Under the pieces are notes generated by a model. The model did not search any database. It worked only from the letters and a program-made list of their open reading frames with translations, and was not told where the DNA came from. A stretch of DNA of 64,000 nt. Source: Bretschneidera sinensis. Lineage: Eukaryota > Streptophyta > Magnoliopsida > Brassicales > Akaniaceae. Positions within the stretch are counted from its first letter, which is position 1. Each line of letters begins with the position of its first letter. The stretch spans positions 75,430,817 through 75,494,816 of the forward strand of contig CM043701.1 of NCBI GenBank assembly GCA_023935145.1, given 5' to 3'. Shown piece after piece: positions 22,472-33,281 of this stretch. A program made the position numbers and the translations under genes.

Positions 22472-24060
22472 ATGCCACCAAAGAAGCTCTTACCCCCTCC
22501 TCTTCCTACCCTTACAACAGTGACAAGGAACACCATCCATACCACTACTAAGGACGAAAGAGATGACATCACAATCCTAGGGCACACAGATGGGCTAAAC
22601 CTTCACAGACCTTAGGAAGTCATCAAAATCCTAATGCCTATGGTAGACAGGCCCAATCCAGCCCATAGAGATTGGTCTAGTCGAAGACCCCAAGGCCCAA
22701 GTTAGTCGAACCGAGTACGAGGAACTCAGACATCAATACGAACACTTGGCTGACATGGTCGCACAAATGATACTAAACAATACTCGAGCTCCTCCTGTCC
22801 AAACCTGCCACAACGAGGTCAGCGTAGTCACAACCAGAGAACACCTAGAAAGATCAAGAACTTCTAAACGGCACGAGCATCACCACAAGTCCGACAGGGA
22901 GCAAGGTGTCTGAAGCTGAACTCGGCACACCAAAGCTCTCTGGCTTAGTACTCAACTAAATCCTGAGCAGTGCAAAGAAAAATCCATGCCAGACTCCTGA
23001 CCCATAAAGAAGCATAAGGAACTAGAGCTGCTTAAAGTCTTTGAGCAGCTAAGACAAATGAACGAACGTATCAATATTACCTTGAAGACCAACAAGGTAA
23101 ATATCTTGAACGAGATAAAGCCTTCAAAAAACCAGTTCTCTTAAGAGATCATGGAGATAACAATCCCGAACAACTTCAAGATGCCAAACATCGAACCCTA
23201 CACAGTGAAGACTTGCCTTGTTGATCATTTAGAGACCTTCAAATCTCTAATGTTCATTCATGGGCATATTGAGGTGGTGATGTGCCAAGCTTTTCCAATT
23301 ATACTACGGGAAACAACACAGATATGGTTCTCATGTCTTCCCTTAAGGTCGATTAAGTCCTTCGAAGAGTTGAACAAACAATTTGAGACACATTTCTTTA
23401 ATAGCCGAAGACAGACAAGAACAGTGGAGAGTTTGCTCAGTTTTACCCAACAAGTTTATGAGTCACTCTAGGGTTACATCACTCAATTCCGAGCAGCCAT
23501 GGTAGAAGTCTGAGAACTCGATCATAAAGTAGTAGCAATAGCCTTTATTAACGGAGTCAGAGCCTTAAACTTCAGCCATTATCTGTCCATGAATCTTGTT
23601 GATTCCCTGACAATCCTCTTGGCCCATGTTGATAAACTCATAATAGGGGAAAAGAATCAGGCCTTTAGAAGATAGGGAGAAGAAGCCTTACTAAGCAAGA
23701 AAAAGAAAGATGGGGAAAGATCAAAGTCCAAAACCAAGTAGAAGAAAGAAGATCGAGGTGGTTAGAAGAAAGACAAGTTAGAGGGAAGACCTCAAGGGTT
23801 CGAGAGCTACATTCCTCTCAATAACTTGAGATCTAACCTTTTGATGGAAATAGGCAGCTAAGGCATCGTCAGATGGCCGCCCAAGATAAAGTCAAACCCT
23901 GCAAAGCAAGATACAAGTCGGTATTATTGATTTCACAAAGATTATTGCCATGTTATGAAAGAGTACGAACACATTAAAATCCATATCAAAGACCTGATTA
24001 GGTGAGGGTACTTGAAAAAGTTTGTGAAGACAAAAAGAGAAAGAAGTGTACCATGATACT
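22472..24060 (+). pseudogene. gag: T3 gag, degraded
   Basis: Reading starts at ATGCCACCAAAG (22472) in a proline/threonine-rich N-terminus. The capsid-like retrotransposon gag domain is clear at 23151-23660: FKMPNIEPYTVK, DHLETFKSLM, QIWFSCLPLRSIKSFEELNK, FETHFFNSRRQ, and after a stop LLAHVDKLIIGE. A basic segment follows (23690-23780). A block at 23922-24030 (FHKDYCHVMKEYEHIK) is the usual Tat gag zinc-binding site, with its cysteines largely lost. Many stops, for example just after QQVYESL, and frame changes make it non-functional. The protein would form the virus-like particle. Confidence 0.75.
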
Positions 24061-24329
24061 AAAGAAAAAAAAAAGACAAAGAAGAAGTTATGACCGTTGA
24101 GATCAGGACCGAGACCAAAACAAGAGGAGACATACCTCATACAAGGAGTTGGATAATGCTGCACAGAGACATTTTTAGAACTACCTTCAAGGAGCACCTC
24201 AGGTAGAGAATCCTCGAACTCTCACAGATCGTATACGTAGTTCGTAAGATCTGTAGAAAAACTAAGCAAGAGAAGCCAAACCGACCAAGTCTTCAGCTTC
24301 ATAGATTCAGATTTAGAAGGAGTTAAGTT

Positions 24330-27300
24330 CTCCCATAATGATGCGGTCATAGTCACTCTAGTCATCGTCAAATTTTTCATGGAGAGGGTATTGGTGGACA
24401 ATGGCTTATCCTAAGATACTATATACTACAATGCCTTTAAAAAGATAGAGTTATCAGATGACAAACTTAAACCCACCAGATACCCTCTGTATGGCTTTTC
24501 AAGAGATCCTATCTACTCCAAGGATAACATCACTCTACCAGTCACAACAGGAATCGTACCTCAGTAAAAAAACAATTATGAGCATTTTCCTTGTGATTGA
24601 CCTACCTTCTTTCTATAAAACCATCATTGGTTATTTCGGAATGAACACAATGAAGTAGTAGTATCCACCTACCACCTCAAAATGAATTTTCCCATCAAGA
24701 CTAGAGTGGGAGAAGTTAAAAGGAACCAAACTGCTACTCGTAACTGCTACTTAGCTTTAGTCAAGAGTAAGGACAAGAAAAATGTCCTTGGTATTAAAGA
24801 CCTCAGAGATGAGGTAAAGAATCCCAAGGGAAAGCCAGTGGAAGAGTTATACTCAATTTCCTTGACAAAAGAAGAATGAAGTGAGAAAATGATCCAGATC
24901 GGTTTAAGTTTGGAAGGTGAGCTAAAAGAACAGCTAATCTCTTCCTTGAGAAGGAATTAGGACATTTTTGCATGATCAATGACAGACATGCTGAGAATAG
25001 ATTCTAAGATAATTATCCATCTTCTTAACATCGATCTCAAGAATAAGTCTGTGATCCAGAAAAAAATGGTTCTTTACTCCGGAGAAACAACAAGCTATAA
25101 ACACTAAAGTTAAGAAGCTATTAGAAGCCTGCTTTATCAAAGAAATCAATTATCCTAGATGGCTCGCCAATGTCATTATAGTGAAAAAGTCAAATGAAAA
25201 ATAGAGAATTTTCATTGATTTAACTGATCTCAACAAAGCTTGCCATAATTACAACTATCCACTGCTGAGAATTGATCAACTGGTTTATGCAACTTCGAGC
25301 TATGAGATGCTGAGCTTTATAGATGTCTATTCTAGTTACAATCATAGTAAAATTTATAAGCTAGACCAACATAATACATCATTCATAACTGAGAAATGCC
25401 TCTATTGTTATAAAGGGATGTCTTTCGAACTCAAGAACGTATGTGCAACCTACCAAAGGTTGGTGAACAAACTATTCAAAAATTAGATCAGTCATAACAT
25501 GGAAGTGTAATTAGATGATATGTTAGTAAAAAATTTTCAAGAAACAAACCATGTAGCCAATCTGGAAGAGTGTTTCCCAGGTATGAAGAAGCACTAGATG
25601 AAGCTGAACCCCTCCAAGTGTGCGTTCGAAGTCACTTCAAGTTTTTTGGGGTTTATAGTAACCTAGAGAGAAACAGAAACCAATCCAAAAAAGATTAAAG
25701 TGGTACTAGACATGGAAGCACCTTAGATAGTGAAAGAGGTGCATAAACTAACAGGCCGAATCACCACCCTTAGTCGTTTTATGTCTAAATTCGTTAAAAA
25801 AATGTTTACTATTCTTTAAGGTTTTGAAGAATATTAAGAGTTCCAATGGACCGAAGAGTACCATACATTGTTCAAAGAATTGAAAAAATACATGAGCTCA
25901 CCTCTTCTTTTGACCAAACCCAAGGGAGGTGATGAGTTTTACTTAGTTGCTAGTGAAGTGGATGTGGCTTCGGTACTAATCTGAGAAGAAGGTAATATCC
26001 ATAGACCCATCTACTATGTTATTAGAGTCATGAAAAATGCCAAAGTTCGGTACCAGCCCATTGAGAAGTTGGATTATGCGGTTGTTATCTCAGCTAGGAA
26101 GCTGGGACCTTACTTTCAATCACATTCGGCCACTGTGCTCACTAATCACTCCTTCCGCTAAGTTCTCTAGAAACCCAACCTATCAGGCTGACTCGTGAAG
26201 TGGTCTATAGAGTTAGGCGAATTTGACACCAAGTTCAAACCTTGTCCCGTCATCAAATGCCAGGCCCTAGCCAAATTCATAGTTAAATGCATGTTCTTTA
26301 ATCGTCTAGTTGAAGAGAAACAGATCGAGCCTCCCCCGGGGAGCTCAATTGGAAGTTGTTTGTTGATGAGTCCTCCAACGTGTCAAAAAATGGTGCTAGA
26401 CTCATTTTGATCATTTCTGAATACTTCATGATTAGGTACGAACTTTAGTTTAGTTCAAAGCTTCTAACAATGAAGCTGAGTACGAGGCCCTTCTAATCGG
26501 AATAAGACTGATCAAGTCTCTTATGGTAGAATCATTGAAAGTCTTCAGTGACTCTCAGTTGGTGGTAAACTAGCTCTGAGGAGAGTATGAAGCTAAAGGA
26601 GAAAAAATGATCAAGTACTTGGCCAAAGTAAAAGAGTCGACAAAACCGACTCGGGTACCAAGGTAAAAAAACACAAAGGCCGACTTCCTGGTTGAATTAG
26701 CATCCTCTAAGACTTCAGATCTACTTCAAGTTATATACAATGAACTCTTGTCTTTCCCCAGCATTGAAGATGCCAAAGTGATGGACATAGATGGAGTGCC
26801 TAATTGGATGACCGTGATTATCAAGTATCTGTAGGATAGTGAACACCTTAAATCCCAGGGCTAAAGTAGCAATGTTAAATTTCAGGAAAACTAGATATTG
26901 TATAATTGAGAGGTGCCTCTATAGAAGGTCTTTCACTTTTCTATATCTCAAATGCCTCACTCCAAACGAAGCTAACTATGCATTGAGAGAAGCCCATGGA
27001 GAAGATTATAGGAACCATCTCGGTGATCGAGGTATAGTGCATAAGATCCTAAGACAAGGGTACTACTGGTCAAGTCTCAAAGATAAAACAACCAAATTTA
27101 TTAGAAAATGTGTTTAGTGTCAGAAGTTCACCCCTATTCCATGTCGTCCTGCCAACCCTCTAATAGTCATCACCAGCTTGGTACCATTTACAATGTCGGG
27201 TATTGACATCTAAGGTCCTTTCCCTAAGGCACCAAGTCAACTTTGTCATATGATAATGAAAACTGATTATTTCACCAAGTGGGCTGAAGCCAAACCTATA

Positions 27301-27500
27301 GCCAAGATCACAGATGTAAAGGAAAAGGACTTCGTCTAGAAGTCTATAGTGTTCAAATTCGAAATTCCAAGAGTTTTAGTTACAGACATCGGTAACCAAT
27401 TTAACAGTGCTCGCTTCCGAAGGCTATGTGAAGAGCTCTATATTAATCATGGGTTCTCCTCTATAAGGTACACTCAAGCCAATGGTCAGGTTGAAGTCAT
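24330..27500 (+). pseudogene. pol: T3 pol (protease, RT, two RNase H, integrase N-part), degraded
   Basis: The protease has MERVLVDNGLS at about 24380, a variant of the usual VDGGSS. The reverse transcriptase runs from about 25020 to 25800, with FIDVYSSYN and the catalytic LDDMLVKN at about 25511, and SKCAFEV followed by LGFIV. RNase H follows at 25840-26160 (WTEEYHTLFKELK, EKLDYAVV). Next is the LGEFDTKFKPCP linker and a second RNase H (FVDESSNVSKNGARLIL, 26350-26640). The integrase has a zinc-finger region at 26990-27125 (EAHGEDYRNH ... RKCV, CQKF) and a core with SGIDI, LVTDIGNQFNS and QVEV, ending at the inserted LTR at 27501. There are dozens of stops. The order RT, RNase H, second RNase H, IN identifies the Tat lineage. 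Confidence 0.8.
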
Positions 27501-30486
27501 TGTGGACATCTAATTTCATTTTAAAAAAAATTATCAGACAACTCATAGGTTTCTATGACGAATCTTTGATCATAGTGCGCTCAGACTTGGTAAATGAGGA
27601 ATTATGGATTTAATTGGGGAGTAGGAGCAATTGCAAGACCTTTTTGTTCAATCCATTTAATTAATTTTGGGTTTAAATCAATTGGACCTTATTTTGATTC
27701 AACTAATCCAAGACCAAAGTCTTCATTTAAATTCTGACCCAATCCAAAACCCACTAAAGGCCATTGATCTTTCCTAAGCCCAAACACTTTTGGCCCAAAT
27801 TTCAAGCCCAAGAATACTTTTAATTTTTAAGGGTGAACTTCCAATTTCACCCTCCACTTGGCACTCCTTGATTGGTTCATTTTTCTCAAACTAAAAGTTA
27901 CTTTTTTAAAAAGATGTCTCTCTCCTCTCCCTATGTGGCTGACCATAACGAGGAATTTTAACTCTTTCTTTTTGCTTTTTGAAATCATATCTCCCTTTTA
28001 GATTCCTTCATCTTCTTTTTTACCAAATACTACATTTTTTCCACACAAAATAATTTTTTTTTCACCTAAAAAGCAACAACAATGCACTTATAAAGTAGAT
28101 GATTTTTCTCCCTTTTTGGACAACCGTATGTACCAAAAAGAAGGAGTTTATCTTCTTCTCCTTTTGCTTAGTTACTTAGACATTACCTTATTAATCTTCC
28201 ACCCTTTCCTAAATTTTAAGTAACACATTTTTCTACCCAAAAAAATCACATTTTATATCCCAAAAACAGCACCTAAAAAATAGCAGTTGTTTTTAGAATG
28301 TGAATCATTTTTCTCCTCTCTTTTGCTTTGTAATTGCACACTTTTTTTTTACCTAAGATTTTTCACTTTATTATATATCAAAAACCAAAGAAAATTGTGT
28401 CTTTTCCACCCCCTTTGATCATCCAAAACAATGAGGGTTTTTCCTCACCTTTTTTGTTTTTGTTTTTGCTTTTTTGCTTTATTGAAAACACTCCAAAATG
28501 TCTTTTCTTGTTCACCTTTTTGCAAACCTTCTTCTTCACTTTTTTTCACCTCAAAGAAACCCCTCCCTCTTCCCCATGTCCACCTAAAAATATTTTTCCT
28601 TTCACTTTTCATTTGGTTTACAACACCTCACTTCTCTAGCTCCACCTTTACACCCTAAAAGTGAAACACCTTTTTCATCTCAAAAGTTGAAACTACTTTT
28701 TCCCTTCCCAATATGACCAGCCATGCACCTTTTTTTCACCCATTATTTTGATTTTTTTAATCTCTTGGTTAGTCTTTACTCCTCCTATAAATACTCCTAT
28801 TTTGCTAACACAAAAAAAAAAAAAAAAAAAACAATACAACACTAAGGCAAAGTAATGCAAGAAAGAGAGAAAAAAGAGAGTTCAAAGAGAAAGCTTAGAG
28901 AGAAAGAAAATAGTGAGAAAAGAGATAAAAAGAGAGAAGAGTAGGAAGATCAAAGAGAAGAATATAACAAAAGAGAAGAGAATGTTCAAGAATGTAAGAA
29001 AATAGCAAAAGTGAAACACAAAAGAAGAACTAGTGAGAGTTCTTCATCATTTTCGACCACTTTTTGTTTTTTGGTCTTCTAATATTCATTGGAATCATTC
29101 TTCCAACTTCACTAAGTCCATAAGAGCACAAGGATCTCTGAGGATAATCCCCGCACGTGAAAATTTTCCTTAGCTAAAGAAGGTTGATTAAGCTTCTACC
29201 TTTCGCAAAATAAATTGTTTCGTGTGTTTAAACCACCTTCAAAATAGACTAGATTAATTTGGCTCACTTAAAACATTTCATCTTAAGATACTTACTAGTT
29301 TCTTAGCATTTTATTTTTCATTAATTAAATTTCTTTCTTTAGTTAGCTACTAGTCATATATAGTCACTTCGTTAAATGCAATGTTAAGTTAATGGTAGTT
29401 TTAAAGTTCTTTCCTCTAGTTTAGTACCTTAATAATTTTTATGTTCTTTAAGTTAGATATTTTATTTTAAGTTATCATTAATTACATATGAACTTTAATT
29501 CTTTAAGAAGAATTTTGGGCCCCCTTGGCCCTTGTTAATTTTGGGCCCCTTTGGCCTATTAAAAATGTTATTAGTTACTAGTTATTTTAAATCTCATCCT
29601 TAAGGTAGTTTAGTTTAAATATATTTAGATTAATTCCTATTTTTTTAACTCGTCTAGTTTAAAGTAGCTTAGTTTAAATCATTCAATTCAGTCTTCAAGT
29701 TTAATTCATTTAGTTTAACTTACATAATTAATCCACCTAATCTAAATGTATTCACTTTAATTTACTTCTCATCTAGACTTTTCAAGTAATTTTAATACTT
29801 TTTTTCATAATCAAATCAATTTATTTCCTTTATATACTCGCTTTTACCGCATTACTTTAAAGTTAATATTTGGTGTTGCTTTGTTTGAATAAAAATTGCA
29901 AAATGTGTGCTTGGTTTTATTAGTGGTGTATGATAATAATATTTGAATTAAAATTTCAATTGATTCCTTTGAAACACAAAAGGTTAGACTTCAGTCTAGG
30001 CAAGAGAAAGGGCTTTAAATCTTCACTCTTTTGCACCAAAATCTCCCGAGATTTAGAATTTCTCACGTAGACCAACGACAAGGTATTTGACCCCCTTCAA
30101 GGTTAAATGGCGGCTCCTTACCTGTCATCTTTGCTTTGTGCTTGGATGACAACACGACCCCTTTTTTAATACATTAAAAGTGCACCCATCATGGGAGGCT
30201 CCTTACTACTTATAAAGGGTTTGTATTAGACTTGGTAGGTTTTACTCATTTCCATATATCTACTCATCGTAATCCGCACCCTTGTAATATTCGCCTTCTA
30301 TAAGGGGAGTGACCTTGGGTATTGAGCCAGATGCATAGGTCTCAGGAGGAAAAGAGAGGTACCTACAGTCACAAATAGAATATCCTAAAGAAACTAAAGA
30401 AGAGGCTAGAAGACACAAAAGAAATCTGGGTTTAAGAACTCCCACACGCATTATGGGCTTACAGGACCACACCTCGGGCCCTAACA
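27501..30486 (+). repeat. Tat-like LTR, about 3 kb, copy 2, inside T3 integrase
   Basis: The segment begins TGTGGACATCTAATTTC two codons after the integrase QVEV motif and ends GGGCCCTAACA, so it has TG...CA ends. A TATA box (CCTATAAATACTCC) at about 28785 and a following A/G-rich leader give plus orientation. It is the inverted partner of 14093-17063. No target duplication is found (GTCAT left, GGTGA right), and about 40 expected integrase residues are missing at the junction. It is therefore either a solo LTR with a later deletion or part of a rearranged insertion. Confidence 0.65.
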
Positions 30487-30905
30487 GGTGAGGCCCTTTT
30501 CTTTTTGGCCTTTGGATCTGAGGCCATTGTCCTAGTTAAGATGGGTGAACCCTCCCTACGAGTCTAATTGTTCGAGGAGAGGTAGAATGAGAAAGAACTA
30601 AAGATGAACCTGGATTTAATTAAAGAAGTCTGAGATGAAAATCTGTTGAAGCTTGTGAGTTATCGGCAGTGTACCACTAAGTACTTTAACTCCCGAGTCA
30701 AGCAAAGATCATTCAGGCTTGGGGACTTGGTCCTACACAAGCAGAAAGTCTCAGACCCCAATAACAAAGAAAAGCTAGCACAGAACTGGGAAGGCTAGTA
30801 CAAGATCAGAAGAGTCGTAAAGCAAGGAATATTTGAACTTGAAAAGCAAGATGAAACCCCTATGCTACGCAAATGGAACTACAAATTTGTGCAAATGTTT
30901 AAACA
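30487..30905 (+). pseudogene. pol: T3 integrase C-terminal remnant
   Basis: The frame resumes with LAFGSEAIVLVKMGEPSLRV, the segment after the integrase core in Tat elements. It continues through SYRQCTTKYFNSRVKQRSF, RLGDLVLHKQKVSD and LAQNWEG to the end of the chromatin-proximal C-terminal domain (WNYKFVQMF). Several stops interrupt it. It belongs to the pol at 24330-27500 and was separated from it by the LTR insertion. Confidence 0.8.
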
Positions 30906-31449
30906 TATTTTTTTCATTTTCATTTCATGTCAATGTTTAAAGTACTAAATTCATATGATCATTGTGATCGCAGGTCAAATCTTTCTAATCACATTGTACA
31001 AATCAAGTGGTAGAACCATGGCATCAGGGATATGTCCTGGTCTGAAGTGAATACTCTTTGCAAAACATATGAAGTTAAGTGTTTAAGAAGATCCCCTAGC
31101 TTGAAGAATGTAATCAAAACCCTTCACCATTCATTTAGGAATTCCCTAAGGTGAAAGAGGACGTGGAAGTTAGAACCAGTTCAGCTCAACCCTTCACCAT
31201 ACGCTAAGGAACTTCTTAAGTAAAAAGAAAGGGTAGAGCAAGGATAACAGTCTAGATTCGAAGTCAAAGCACCATGAAGATGCATTGAAAAATAAAGATT
31301 AAAGTAAAACACTTGTTAAAATATTAGAATTCTACTCAACAAAAATAAAAAATGATACGAAGATGACAGAATGAAAAAAATGAAACATTTCAATTAAAGA
31401 GAGAAGTGTACAAAAAGAAGCTTCAAGGTTAATTAAAAATGAAGAAAAA
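30906..31449. other. Non-coding spacer of T3
   Basis: This lies between the end of integrase and the antisense ORF. A CCCTTCACCAT...TAGGAA phrase occurs twice (31123 and 31192). Nothing else is recognised. Confidence 0.5.
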
Positions 31450-32012
31450 AGAAAAAAAAAGCCTAAGGATTCCACTCTTCAACCTCTTTAGCTTTGATTT
31501 TTTTCAGTATAAACCTCGGTGACTTCAGCCACCTCAGTCTGCTCCTCAGTAATCTCCACTACCTCAGCCTACTTATTTGCTCATTGCTTTATCACGAACT
31601 TCTACTTTAGGATTCCTAAGCTTTCCTAGTCGAAGTCAAGCAAACACTTAGCCCCGACTACCTTTGTCGGTTCAAAGCCATTTAAGAAGAACCCTGAGGC
31701 CTTGTCCAACATCTAATGCTTGAAGTCCTTAAAATTGTTGTAGTACTCCACAATAGAAGGCTTAGCACTGGACAACTCCTTCCTAAGTTGCCCCTCGATA
31801 ATGGTAAACCTGGCCGCTTTAGACCTTAGTTTCTTATTGTCTGTTTCGGGAGGCTTGGGTAACTACTAGCCTAGAGATTGTGGTGCCAGAGGAAAAAATA
31901 TGGTTTTTGACTTAGGGACCAAAACATAAAGAGCCTCATTCTCCTTACCTTTAAGAGCCTCCTCCTTCTCTTTACCCTTGGAGACCTCAACCCCCTTGGC
32001 ATCAGGCTTCAT
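31450..32012 (-). pseudogene. Antisense extra ORF of T3, broken
   Basis: The minus-strand reading from an ATG near 32012 gives MKPDAKGVEVSKGKEKEEAL, then a basic segment (KLRSKAARFTIIEGQLRKEL, about 31800) and SKP-type SAKPSIVEYYNNFKDFK. Next comes SGFFLNGFEPTKVVGAKCLL and a Glu/Val/Thr-rich tail (VEITEEQTEVAEVTEV). Stops interrupt it at several places. The GF...AK...LDFD block corresponds to the C-terminal block of the T1/T2 extra ORFs. Position downstream of integrase and opposite orientation match the antisense extra ORFs reported for some Tat-lineage elements. The function is unknown. Copia-1 inserted about 140 bases upstream of its start, in what would be its promoter. Confidence 0.6.
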
Positions 32013-32155
32013 CTATCCTGAGAATTACGGACTCCACTTTATTTTGTATTATTATAATTATTAATTAATATGTGATAATTTGAGTGTATTATTTCTTGCT
32101 AAGTAAATAACAAGCCTCTCAACATGATCATAGGAGCCTCTACTTATTGCGGAAC

Positions 32156-33033
32156 TGTTGGTCTTTGTCTAAGGTTTAAACAAGGTTTGAAGAGGTTCAG
32201 CATCAGGTCTTGGCACATCAGCCTGCGGTGTGCGCGCCTCGGCCTCCAGGAACTCCAGAAGGTGGGAGATTGGCTGTGCACTGTGGCCTGGGGTATGTGT
32301 GCTGCGGCCTGACCCTATGCACCCTGGCCTCCAGTAAGGTGAAGAGTTGTTGTGTGTTTCAGCCCTCTTCAGGCCGCGGCTTGCCCTGTTCTAGGCCGCT
32401 ACTTGAAGGCACACCTGATGCAAGTTTTTCAGCCTTTGAAAGGTGCATGGATGAATGTTCAAAATGCACAGGATCACTAAGGATTGATGAAGGACTATGG
32501 TTGATTAGTCCTCAAGATCTAAGGGTAGATATTGACCTTCAAGATTGGTCAAGAAGTGGTGCACTATATAAAGAGTCACCTAGTTTCAATCTCAATAAGT
32601 GTGATATAAGTTATAAACACAAGTGATCATCATACAAGAGAATTCAAGTGCAAGTGTGAGAGTGCAAAGACACAAAACACATGAGAGGCACTAGAATAGA
32701 TCTAAAAGAGAGGCTGGTTGTAAAGAGAGAATAACATAAATTGGATAAAAGGGCTTTGTAATAGTTCTTATAACTTTCTTTCTTCTCTTCTTTGGTTCTT
32801 CAAGAACTTGAGAATCTTGAAGGGGTGTTGCTGAAACTTGTAAGAACTCATTGATTTAGTGCAGAGAGTTCAAAGGAACTCACGGAGACGTAGGCTATTG
32901 CCGAACCTCGATAACAATTGTTGTGTTCTTTTTTTCTTTGATTTTTGTTTCTGTTTTTGATCATTACAAGTCATTACAGACTTGGGTATTTGGAAGTTGA
33001 CCACCTGGGCATCTCTAAAGTGATATTCCAATA
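32156..33033 (+). repeat. Copia-1 5' LTR
   Basis: It starts TGTTGGTCTTTGTC and ends TATTCCAATA. A CpG-rich module lies at 32216-32412, the TATA box TATATAAA is at 32565-32572, and the leader-like AAGTGTGATATAAG follows. The length is identical to the 3' LTR. Confidence 0.95.
32216..32412 (+). promoter_or_regulatory. GC-rich repeated module in copia-1 5' LTR
   Basis: Repeated GCGGCCTG / GCGCGCCTCGGCC-like words spaced about 30 bases apart lie 150-350 bases upstream of the TATA box. The 138-residue open frame across it is a by-product of low stop density in GC-rich DNA. Confidence 0.55.
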
Positions 33034-33034
33034 G

Positions 33035-33046
33035 TGGTATCAGAGC
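33035..33046 (+). promoter_or_regulatory. Copia-1 primer-binding site (tRNA-iMet)
   Basis: TGGTATCAGAGC lies one base after the LTR. Two more related words follow at about 33062 (GTGGGTATTGGAGC) and 33085 (AGGTATCAGAGC). Confidence 0.95.
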
Positions 33047-33281
33047 TGTGGTCCAAGAATAGTGGGTATTGGAGCTGGAATAGAAGGTATCAGAGCAAAA
33101 CTAAGAATCAAAGGCCAACTTCTTAGGTGATTCAAGAACGGTGTTGGGATCAAGATCTGATCATGTTCTTGAGGGTGATTCAAGAACAGTATTGAGATCC
33201 ATCTTTAATCGAGTTCTTGTGATTTAGAAGTTTGGGAAAGCAATTGTGGGTGCTGCATAAATCTGGGATTTTCTCTGCAAG

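Larger units (their letters stand above)
22140..32155 (+). mobile_element. T3: degraded Tat-lineage Ty3/gypsy element
   Basis: In order: the end of an LTR (to about 22429), a primer-site-like sequence, gag, protease, reverse transcriptase, RNase H, a second RNase H, integrase, a spacer, and an antisense extra ORF. The second RNase H and the antisense ORF point to the Tat lineage. The element is interrupted inside integrase by a roughly 3 kb LTR (27501-30486), and copia-1 cuts its 3' side. The host sequence resumes at 38130, but no 3' LTR of T3 is identified. All frames are riddled with stops. Confidence 0.75.

Noticed and set aside
28334..28658. Phe/Pro-rich frames
   Set aside because: They come from pyrimidine-rich DNA of the roughly 3 kb LTR upstream of its TATA box; the inverted copy does not keep the frame.
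32210..32626. 138-residue frame at the start of copia-1
   Set aside because: It lies wholly inside the LTR, across the GC-rich module and TATA box. Low stop density explains it, and the 3' LTR does not keep it.
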